64,000 nucleotides of DNA from contig NC_092566.1 in the NCBI RefSeq assembly GCF_037975245.1, forward strand, positions 16,347,001 to 16,411,000. Direction: 5' to 3'. Below, in pieces: positions 48,994-61,600 of this stretch. Made by a program: the position numbers and the translations under genes. Each line of letters begins with the position of its first letter. Position 1 is the first letter of the stretch. The notes under the pieces are model-generated. The model made no database searches. It was not told the DNA's origin and saw nothing but the letters and a program-made list of their open reading frames with translations. Source of the stretch: Apostichopus japonicus. Its lineage: Eukaryota; Echinodermata; Holothuroidea; Aspidochirotida; Stichopodidae.

Positions 48994-51900
48994 GTGAGTA
49001 ACATTTTTACATTCAATAAAATTACTTACCATCTCTATTGTTATATGCAACGTTTATGTGCATTGCTGAAAGTCATTAAATAAAAATATCTGTACTTATC
49101 AAATTTAAGCACAAACTGTTCCTCCAACTTCAATTAAACGTGCAATCAAGTCACCGCAATAATAAGAGAAAGGTAAACTTCAAATTGCGGTTCTAAAACG
49201 GATTTCACCTTCATCTGCGAAGTTTAGTGTTCTCAACTACCTTTTACGTGGTACTCACCGTCTTCCCGAAACAGTCCCGGTTCTAAATTTTTAGGTGTTT
49301 TAACTGTACATAGACCGATAGTGATTTTTCACATTGAAGTTTTGTAGATAAACAATTAATAACGCAACCAACATTTGTCATTGCCAAAAAAAAGAGTCGT
49401 TTTCCCGTGGAATGCCTTGAAAGTACATTTTCAGTCAAATCCAATCCGAACAGATAATTGCAGATGTAACTTCTCTTTCTCTTTCTCTTTCATCTCCAAC
49501 TGACAAAGCGCATACGATCCTCATTTCAGTTTTGAACAGACGTAAAAGAACAATTGGATAATGTCCATTAATTACTCTCATATTTGATAAACTGAAATGT
49601 TATAGGTTAATGAATAATAGAAAAAACTGATGAGATACTTTAGATAATGAAAAACTGGCAAATATTTGTATAGTTAGAACGAGACACGAAACTTAATTTT
49701 GGTCTTAGACTTAAAAAAGATATTAATTAATTGTTCAGTGAGCAATTGAAGATGCAGAGCTTTAATTTTTGCATATAGTATTCTAAACGCATTCATAAAA
49801 AGTGTACAAATCATCAAAATCAATATCGTCATTAATCTATTTTCCCTCATAAAACTGATGAAAGGTCAGATCGTACTAATAGGTCAAACTCAAACAAGCA
49901 ATTTATTTGCGACTAAGACTCAACACCTGAAATACAAATTAATCAAGAGCATCCACTGCGTTTACTGTAACGTGAACGTTATATCTGTATAGTAGTCTCG
50001 AAGCCAAATTGTGTATATTTTTGATCAATAAGTATAGCGATGGTCTTTTTTGCAATATTTCACTATATTTGATCATAATGAATGTGTTAGGAATACCACT
50101 TAGGTCATCGCCAAATTAATATTCTTACTATATTTCAAGCTGATAATGATTTTCGTGGGAAAGTATTCCTGATTTCATTGTTTTTTCTTTGTAACTAATA
50201 ACTCCGTAATAACTAATATTATATTAAATAAAAATTGTATTATATTATGAAGAATTTATAAAGAAAGTATGCTTATCAAACCACAAAATGACATTACTTG
50301 TTTTTTCTGAACTATTCAGATGGTGTAAACGTTAGTTCTTCCTACAACTTTACGTCACAGAACTTTGGCAACGGACACTACCCAAACAATCTCTATGAAG
50401 ATTTTATATTCTCAGCGCCAGAAGGATTGCATCTCCTGCTTAACATTATTTATGTTAAGACTGAAAACTCATGTGACTATTTAACAATTGGTAACGGTAA
50501 TATCGTAGGCGAAGGAACTCTTTTGTCGTATTCTGGGGGACCTGCTATTAATGAATTACGAGTTTTATCAAATGGTACCAACTTGTGGGTTACATTCACT
50601 ACTGATGGAAGCGTCACCGATGAAGGATTTTATGGCATTGTTGAACCTGTAAATTTGACATCTGATGGTACAGTTTCTCTGTAATTTTTTTAAAGTAATA
50701 TCTAACTAATATTTATAAATTATATATCGACTTATAAGTTATATAAGTTATATCGACTAAACCAAGCTACAAATGTATAACATATGCTCCACGGTTAGAC
50801 CATCAACCTGGTTATATCAACATGATGTTGATGGAAGACTGTGTGAACTTTTATGAATTTTACCAAAGCTATGTAAAATGATTGACATAACACATATAAA
50901 TAATTTGCGTTTCAATCGTTCTAACAGCTGTGATTGTTTTCAACAATAATATAAGTCATTTCTTAATCATGTAGTCGCATGATTAAGTTGTTAACTTCAG
51001 GTAGTTGACCCTCATGAAAACAACCAAATGCTGTTCTTACTGTTTAACATGATTGAGTGTCTGTCATACATATATATATGAGGTACAAACGTAAATTGCG
51101 TTAGAACCATCTCAACGCAATATTCTTGGACAATTTAGTCAAACTAGCGCACTATGATGTAGTAAGAAATTCTTATCTTTGATGTTTGCAATTGTTGGTG
51201 GAATTATATAACATTTTACAAACATTCCGAATACTTTTACCTTATTACTTTTCAGAATTTGACTGTGGGAAGGAGTTTAACTGCCAAAATGGTGCATGTG
51301 TACCACAAGGTCAAAGATGTGGCCAAGATCCAGTCTGCGCAAACAGTCAGGACATGAAGCGGAAATTTACTTCTGGTCAGTAACTGAACATTGCATTTAA
51401 TTTGCTTGTTATTCAGCATATATCCTATATCTCCAAATAGACATAGATACAGTATGTGACGTTGACACGCAGGTATGAACGCACCGGGGTCCGGGCTGCA
51501 AGGGAGCGCCTATGACAAGTACCGAAAAAATAAACACTCTTTTACTGAATACAGCCGACGGAGAGTTTATTATTGATATTAAACATGCAACATATGGTTT
51601 CCCTAAAATACTGTTCAACATGCACTATACCCATTGGTAACTCAAGCAAAATCCTTTCCTCACAAGAGAAATCGCGAGAGAGCCATATCCGGGGGTGTGA
51701 GAGGTGCCGAATATATTTAGAAAAAGGCTTACCCAAGCTTAAACCATGGTTGGGCTTGGATAAATGCGGAATATTCTATGCGGAATATTCTATTCTATTC
51801 TATTTCGTTTGCTTAACCGGGACTATGCCGCTGGCAAACCCTAAAAAAATAGATGGATTTGCTCGTATGTTTACTTTATTCATGTTCTTCGCCACTTCGG

Positions 51901-54900
51901 GGGTATAAGTAATACTAGATTGGGCATTATATAGGGTTAGTGCTTGTTGTAATGGATCGTTAATACGGCACTTAATCAGTCGATTGATGAAGGAATTTCT
52001 CTTGCATAAACATATACAAAATATATCCTTTGCTAAATGGTGCCTGGGCAGGGGATGTTATGACTGCGTGATTCATAACGCCATAGGCTCCTAGGTCAAG
52101 TACCAAAAAGAAAGCAGCATTTGGGCCTTGTATACAGAATATATGACAATACACGCAACCATTTAAGCCGATGTTAGATATTATATTCTTCAAATTCAAC
52201 TCACTTTAACGAGTGCTGTAAAAAGCGCATGCACACAAACACACATATAACATTTCAACTCTTCGAATATCCTGGTACTTAACATATTTCTGGTAAAGTT
52301 GAACTTGTACTTATACGATTGCATTCTTGAATTGTGTATCATAACTTGATAGCAACGCAGATGATTTGACCAGATGCATGATGTGTAGTATTTAGTATGG
52401 GAAACGGTGTTGTTGTCTTTCTGGGTGGGGGGGTGGGTGGGGGTTGAGGGGGATAGGTTAAGTAACTAAATATCTAAACCACCGGTGATAATATGTGATG
52501 AAATGAGTGTGGCGGATTCTTTAGCATTGTAAGATCACTGCTGGAGACTGTTGTACCGAGTGGAAATTAAAGAAAATCAAATAATTCCATACATCCGATT
52601 AATGAAAAACTGAATTACTTCTTTCCTCTACGCCGTACGTGCACACGTGCAGCTTTATTTTTCGTTGTAGCAAAATAGTAGTCCAAAGAAGTAAGGTAGT
52701 GTTTTTAATTTCTGTGCGTTCCAAAACGGGCCTTTGGTTGGAGGCATCACGACGGGCTTTACATCCGTTAAGTAAATATATGTTCATCGAGAACCCGTTT
52801 GAAATGGGAGTAAATTAGAGAATGAAATTAAAGTTTGTTTAACCAACTTGGTCACCGTGTTCAGACTTTCTCAAATCTGACAAAAGACAGACAAATAGTC
52901 GAAAAAATGTTCTTCTTTTAAGGACATTATTTGAAAGAGTATGAATCATGTTATTTAAAATCAGTTGAAATGGAGAGTACTATGTAATAGACTTGGAGTG
53001 AACACTTGCCGGTACATTGTGGAGATTAGCACTAAACTTATTAGCACACTAACGAGAGCACGCTACGGTCACTGAACCATTATCATATAAAACATACAAA
53101 CATTCAATCACATAAAGAAAACATACGATAAATCGTTAGAATAATATGGAAGAATTTAAGCAGTCGAGTTTAATGTTAAGTGTTTCAAGTACTGATTTTG
53201 CATGAAATGTCCACATTGTATTTCGTTTGAAATGTTATTTTTATAATCATATTATAGCGCGTATACTTTTAGGTTTCTGGGTATAGCACACATTGCTAAT
53301 TAATCTACATATTTGGCACAATTTAAAGCTAGTTTGGAATAATACCACAGGTTTCTGCTTTAAATGGTTTCATTTGAAATGATTTCAGATATTTCATACA
53401 TTAATAAAATGATAATTGAAGATCATGCCCTTTGCTTTCAGATGTTTCTTACGTCAACTCGTCTCGTCACAACATTTCTTACAATGGAGAATATCCATGT
53501 AGGTTAACTCACACGGAGATTTTCATTGCACCCGTGGAACTTAATCTTCTACTTACCATCGTACATATGGAAATTGATTGGGGAGACCACTTGATAGTTG
53601 GCAACGGAAATACCTCAAACGAAAGGAACATTGTTGAATATACAGATTCTTATATAGGATATGGTAAAGAAATAAAAGTTTTGTCAGAGGGAAACATGAT
53701 GTGGCTGACCTTGACATCCGATGCATATCCAAGTTATGGAAATTTGATCGGTTTTATCGAAGCGGTAAATATGACGATCGACGGTAAGTTGTTTTAAACT
53801 GATGTGGAATATTGTTTGGTTTTTCCTTAAGATATGGATATAAAATTGAAAAACAGTTTCATGAGACTTGTTGTTGTTTGATTTTCATTGCATCTCGAAA
53901 TTTGTTCCATTGAATACATCCGTACATCCGCCCGCCCGTCCGTCTGTATGTCCGTCCATCCGTCCGAACAAAAACAAACTTGAGAATTTGAAAGACTTAA
54001 AAAACACACATAAAGGTAACTGGTGTAATTAATAGAATGTAATCTAGTCCTTTAAGATAAGTCCTCAATAAAAGTAAAGAATACTTGACATAACAGTAGC
54101 GTGTTCCACAGTGGGTAAGAACAACACTTGACTTTTTGTCCTACGAACGTTGCGACGTAAAGAGATGCTTGAAACTACTTGAGTTTTTGGTGTTGTAAGT
54201 ATACTTAGAGAAAATAGAGAAATAAAAACAACTGACCAGCTTTACAAGCAGAATGTTCAACAATAGATAAACGTATTTAAGGAAATAAGATCGTCAAGTG
54301 TAAGTATGTTTCAAGGAAGAAAATCAGCGACTTGTGTTTTCCGTATGTGCGAAAATTTGATTTGCCTGACCACTTTCTTTGCACGAATCAACTGGACATG
54401 ATGATTGGTTATTATAATTGTCTCAGACTAGATAGTGGATCAATGCGAGAAATATATCTTAGTTTAATCTAACTAAAAATAACTGAGGTAAAATACCATT
54501 ATACTTTTAAATATGTTTGGTACTATGATAACATGACCATTCCATTAGATTTGAAAAGCCATAATAATATCTAAACATGTTGGTTTTATTACCCTTATAT
54601 GCACTGATGTACCATTCAAAGTGATTTGGAGATAAGTAGTCGTGGAAGAAGAGCCAATAACAATATGCTTTGTTTTTTCAATGTTCACAGGTAGCTTGTT
54701 CGATGCAAACCGATCGTACTAATTATTTAATTCATTAGTGACAGTGAGTTTAAAATATCAACAGTATACTATGTGAAAGCATTGTTAGTGTAGTCAGCGA
54801 AAGGAATGACCGACCTTTTGTTAAAAGCATTTCAAGTATCACTCACGTATATAATAAACAAAAGTGGTCCCAAAATTGAACCCTGCTTTTGTCTACTGTC

Positions 54901-55558
54901 TGAATCAAAGCAAGCAGTTTGAACTTGTCGACCGACTCAAATACCAGTCTGAAAAGAAATGGCATTGCATTTATTCAGAAATATATTAAGGTGGTTAACC
55001 GCTCTTCTTTGCAGGATTTTAGAGGCAATGTAAAATAGAATTAGGACGATAATTGTGTAATATAGATATGAATCACCGATCTTAAAAAAAAAAAATGATA
55101 TAGGCCTAATTGAAGGACAGTACGAGATTTAAGGTGTTACGAATATTCAGCAGTAGTTTCGCATGTTTTTGTGACCAAATCGTGTAACGATTCTTTGTAA
55201 ATTGTAGCCGTGCACACGCGATACATACATTATGCATGCAGTAGTCTTGTCTCAAGGTGATACCCTACACGGATATCAATATTCGGAATTGATGGCACAC
55301 AAGTGTGTAGAATGGTGCTACGGACACAACGTTGCCTGTCTAATGTGCATTCAGTGGTAGTCTTGTCCCAACTTTACAGTTGTTATGGGCTGTTTATATT
55401 ACCGATAGCACAATATATGACCTACTGCTAACCAATAGAGTCTTTTATAGAAAATTTCGAAGTTACGTTCTGCAAAGTATGGTAGCTTAGAGAACAAAAG
55501 TGAACTTTATCATCGAAGACATTATCATTAGACAATGCATGTTAAACCAAAGCATTTC

Positions 55559-55604
<46 letters not shown>

Positions 55605-58600
55605 CCGTAAAATATCAGTTATGGACTCGTCTACGTTGACACTATGCTAATACCACTAAAGGTTGACAAAAACAAAAAACCAAGCTACGTCGCCGGTTAT
55701 TCTGAACAAAAACTTAATACAATTTCGTTGATAAGGTGTACTGCAGTAACGCATGCTTCCTTCTAGTTTTACTTTATTTTTTCTTACAAATTATCTTTTC
55801 TTCAGAGCTCGATTGTGGTGACGGTTTTGATTGTCAGAATGGAGCTTGTATAACACAACGGGATGTGTGTGACTATGAACAAAACTGTGCGAATGGTGCT
55901 GATCTCATTGGCACTCACAAGTTGGGTAAGTGTCTTTGTGGATTCGTACCAAATGCAAATAAGATACTGTGAGCGGCAGAATAAAAGGTTTTCAATGTGT
56001 AGATATGTGAGTTTTAGGACTAGATGGTGGAGGGGCTGTAATCACAAAAATACATGTCGTATGCCCTCTCTTTGTTATACAGTTATATCATTACACATGT
56101 CAGATGCGATTCAATAGCAGATATCATATAACCCAGCATGAAAATACGTCTTTGATGAATCGTCGATTGGAGACTAAGGTGCTATAGACACGGGGAGCCA
56201 AGACATTTTATTTGATAACAAAATATGTATCGTGTTTCATTAGTAGGTGGTATTAATGTACTTTTTTCTTACAAATAATGCTTCATCACTACAATCGAAT
56301 TCAGTAAGCTAGCAACGTCATTGGGACTTTTATTTTAGAATCAATACTTGGAAGCACATAATCTTTCAAAGGGAAGTTTCAAGACGGTGATTCGAGATAT
56401 AGAAGTGTATATAAACGAAATACAAGTATAATATATATATATCAAAATCATGAATTTTGGAAGGCATATCAATCTCCGTAATATAGTTAGTTTGAAGTAT
56501 TTTTATCCAGTACTCATACAACTATGGTTTGCGGGAATATAGCAGATTTATTGTAATATAGGGTTAGCATAGTTTAGTAGTCTGGCACAATCACACTTCT
56601 GTATCAGAACTCTTAACTTGGAAGTTTGAAATAGTTCATTCAAATAAAATAATTAAAGATTATTCATTTTACTTTCAGATGTTTCTTACGTCAACTCGTC
56701 TCGTTACAACATTTTTTACAATGGAGAATATCCATGTAGGTTAACTCAAACGGAGATTTTCATTGCACCCGTGGAACTCAATCTTTTACTTACAATCGCA
56801 CATATGGATATTGATTGGGGAGCCTACTTGATAGTTGGCAACGGAAATATCTCAAACGAAAGGAACATTGTTGAATATACAGATTCTTATATAGGATATG
56901 ATGAAGAAATAAAAGTTTTGTCAGAAGGAAACATGATGTGGCTGACCTTTATATCCGATGCATATCCAAGTTATGGAAATTTGATCGGTTTCATCGAAGC
57001 GGTAAATATGACGATCGACGGTAAGTTGTTTTAAACTGATGTGGAATATTGTTTGCGTTTTTCTTACGAAATGGATATAAAATCGAGATTGTTTTTTTAC
57101 TGATATTGTCTATTGTTTCAGTAATATAAGTCATCACTTTATGACGTTTTCGGACGACACTATAATGATGAATCGGATTACCAAGCAACACACTGAATAG
57201 ACAGTGTTGAACCATACTTCGTTATAAGCAACGGCTTTGTTCCTAGAGTAATTAACCGTGCTTACGGAATATTTTAAGAAGATGTTGAGTAGAGGATCTT
57301 TTACCATCGTTTACATGGACATTGATTGGGAGATTACTTAAGAGTTGGCAAATGTAAAATCTCACATGAAACTAACATTATAGAGTATACAGAATCTTAG
57401 GGATATGAAGAAGAAATAATTGTTATATCAGAAGGGAACATAATGTTGCTGATTTAAACATTAGATGGAAATTCTTATGCATATGGAGATAACATGATCG
57501 GTTTCCTCGAAGCGGTGAATGTTTCGGCTGACGGTAAGAAGTTTTAAGCTGATGTGGGATGTTGTATATGGTTTTCTCATATGAAAACCCGAACCGTTAT
57601 TATTTGGTGTTCACTGCCAGTTTGTGGAGGTGAAATAAACGAAGACTAAAATTATGATTTGGCTTATAAAGCAAACACATTTACTAATCATATACGGTAA
57701 TGTACAGCCACGGTAATAATACTATTCAGACAACAGAATTTGTTATTGCAATTAAATCCCTTACAGGCAATGACTTATTTGAGAGTAATTGGCATTGTTT
57801 ATTGAATAAAACGCTGATACACATTACTCTCATTTACATTTCCATGCTTTCGTAGTACTTCTGCAGGTTGTTGATAATCTGTTAAATATTGGAACATGAA
57901 AAACTTCAACACTTAGCTTTCTATTTACAAAGATCGTTGTCTTTGTACAATCCGCCAAATAGGCCTACCTACCGTGCTCTGTGCTAATATCACTCTAGGT
58001 TGAAAAAGAGAAAATAAATTGCTTGGTATTTTAGTCTGTACTCGGATTAATACAAAGTCCTTAATATACGACTCTAAGATACCTTGCTGCCTTTGTTCCA
58101 TATATTCTGTGTGTTTGTACAATTTCTTTCCATCAGAGCTTGATTGTGGTGACAGATTTAATTGTCAGAACGGAGCTTGTATACCTCAGATATTCTCGTG
58201 CGACTCTATCCCAAACTGTGCAAATGGTTTCGATACCATGGTAACTAACATCTCGGGTAAGTGTGTACACGGAATTTAACATCACGGTGATAGTGGATTT
58301 CAGTATTTTCACTGGTAAATTATATAAAAGAAACCAATATGAATTGTATATAGGCTAAGTAACGTTTACGAGATGTAAACCTCCTGATTTGATAAGTTAA
58401 CGTTGATGCTGTGTCGCTGATTTAAGTGCATGATGTTGGATGGAAAAAAAGAGAAGTGGAATGAAGGGATTTTGGGGTAGTTCAATCTCAATCATGAGTT
58501 ATTACGACTATGATCCAGCATGGACCTTCGTGGTATTTTTACAAATGCAAAAGGATATCGACAGAGAACGCTAGAATGAATGTAACCAACAGCTTTATTA

Positions 58601-61600
58601 CACACAATTCTTCGACCTTAGCTCAACGAATAAACATCTCATAGGCTACCAGTTTACATACTTTTGAAATCATTTGGGCGTAATTAAATTTAAATTCTTA
58701 AGATAATGAAACACCTGGTCCATTTTCAGATGTTTGGTACATCACTTCAGCTCGCCACAACCTGTATTATGAAGGAGAATACCCATGTTGGTCTCAAGAC
58801 ACAAAGATTTTCATTGCACCCGATGGACTTAACATGTTATTGACAATTGAATATATGAGCATTGCTGGAGGAGACAACCTGAGAGTCGGCAACGGTAATA
58901 TTTCAAGCGAAAGGAACATTTTGGAATACCAACAGGGTGATTTCTCTGATGAAATAAGAGTTTTGTCAGAGGAAAATATTATGTGGCTGACCTTTACATC
59001 AGATGATTATGATAATTATGCACTTTTCAGCGGTTTCATCAAAGCAGTGAATATGACAATGGACGGTAAGCAAAGTTTGCAATGATGTGTGATGTTCATA
59101 TATCTTTAGATAAGAAAACTGCATCAACATCAAAATCGCAACGTACCACAAATATTAGGAGGGTCTACTAATCACGTTTATGGTTATATTGATCGACACT
59201 AAGAAGATGCATTGATCTTGGGTTGTCGGGGAAGGGTAAACGAAGTACCAGATGACCTTGAACGGTGACCTATATATATTTAAGAAAGACAATCGTTAAA
59301 CTGCCCCAAAGATTCGACAAAATAAACGTTCGCCACTGTGGAATTAATAGAAAGACGAGTAATTAACATACTTATATGTTCAGCTTCTGTCTTGTTCCTA
59401 ATGAATTTGTTTAATTGTTATAGAGCTATGACTTATATCAACCAGTAGGTAAAAAAATAAGTTACATGATTCAGGCACATAATTTAGAAAACAATTGTGA
59501 AACGCCTTTGACATATGCGTAACCGAACGTTTCGTTTTTGTTGTTGTAATCACATTCCTTCATCAGATCTCGACTGTGGTAACGAATTTGACTGTCAGAA
59601 CGGAGCTTGTATTCCACAGACGTCTATGTGCGACTATGAACAAAACTGTGCAAATGGCTATGATATGATGGGTATATCCATATCAGGTGAGTGTATCCAT
59701 GGTGAGTGTATCCATGGCGATGAGATTCGAAACAGAAACATGTTTAACTATATCTCATCTTTCCAAGAACATGTTGAGGCCCCTGTCGTCACGATCATAC
59801 TTCAGCTTTGCTAGGAAGAAAACTCTCGTTTACTCTATGTGAACGTGTGCACTGATAGTTCTATGGTTACTAAATCGGAATGATAAAAAACTGTTGATTG
59901 ATGAATCGAGGTATACCTGTCAAACGTTTGTTGAAGCGAATTTTAATACTTCTACCGCGTGTATTCCTGGCCAAATTAGGGCCTATATACGTACCTAACT
60001 TTTGCAATGTTTATATACGTAATTATCCAGTAAAATTGAATAGACTATACAATGAAAGTTTGTAAATATCTTGAAATAATTGAAGTTTCAAAGATTTGCT
60101 ATGATACTTACGATTTGACGAAGCGCATGGTCTTTATAATGTTAATGAACGATGATGTTAGAACTATGGAACGCGAAAAGGGCAAACTGATTTCGTTGTC
60201 TAAACTAACTTTGGTGCTGTCTAAACTAAAGTTGTTGCTGCTGTTTTGACCATGTTGTTGCCTAAACTTACGTTGTTGTCTAAACTTACGATGTTGCCTA
60301 AACTTACGTTGTAGCCTTAACTTTCGTTGCTGCCTTAACTTACGTTGTTGCCTAAATTTCCGTTGTTGTCCAAACTTTCGTTGTTGTCTAAACTTCCGTT
60401 GTTGTCTAAACGTTCGTGGTTGTCTAAACTTCCGTTGTTGTCTAAACTTACGTTGTTGTCTAAACTTACGTTGTTGTCTAATCCTACGTTGACGTCTAAA
60501 GTTGATTCCGTTGTCTAAACTAACGTTGTTGCCATCGGCGCTGTTCAACAATTGCTCAAGCACGTGATGTAAATGAAATAACTTTTCGCTCGAAATTCAA
60601 CTTGCGCTGCAAATGCTTACTACTATACGCACGTATAACAATTAATTTTTACTGAGCCATTAGTCGACAGACATGGCGGAAATCGACCAATTTAAGCAAT
60701 ATATTTTCTTGGGTTACACGAACAGGAAGATTGCAGAGTATTTGGGATGCTCTGAAAGGACTGTAAAGAGTCGGAGGAAAGAATACAACCTTCGAAACAA
60801 AGATGTTCAAAGTGCATGGTACGTCTGCCTAGTACTAGTAGTAGTACATTATCTAGGTTGAGACATAGAATTACTGCTCTTATTGGTTACGACTAGGGGC
60901 CCAGAAGATTCAATCACATGGAAATAGACAAAGGGTTTGGTGGATGTATGACATTTTAACAAAAACCTGAGTGAGGTAAACCTTGGGGTCCCATAATACT
61001 TAATTGGGGGCCAAAAATGCATTTATTAACATGGAGAGAGACAAAAATGAAACGTACTCAGATGATTAGTAATGTAGACCTGGTGTTACGAGGGCCCATT
61101 GTAGCCTAATGTTATATTATAGAAAGTATTTAAAATTGCTTACGTGATAAATCAGTATTTGAGAAATTAGGTCGGGTTACCGTGTCAGAATGTTATGATA
61201 CACGATTGTTCTGGTATATTCCTTATGATGACGCGCTGGTCTCGGGTTAACGTCGGTTTACGTGAAATCGCGTATAAGCTGTGCACTCATTTTCGTGGAT
61301 TCTCTGGAGTGTTCGCGAGATATGCAAAGGACTTCCAAGAATAGAGAAACTGGGTCAAGTGTATCGAGAAAGATCTAGATGATTCTTGACATGGCGAATC
61401 GTATAAAAAGCCGCCCAGATCGGAGAGTTTTTCAGTTTCTGTACGAATACAAGCGACGACACATATTATACCATTCTACTATATATCGTCAGTGCTCAAC
61501 TGCCAGTAATTTCTGAGGGATTGAGATATCGATACCAAGATTGATTCTACGCTTCCATTCAGAAGTTTGAAGAAGACTTTGCTGTGAAATTACAGTTTTC

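Noticed and set aside
60108..60563. 151-codon minus-strand frame of RQQRKF repeats
   Set aside because: Period-15 tandem DNA stays open by arithmetic; it is the left arm of the foldback element and has an inverted counterpart with different translation at 63005-63190.
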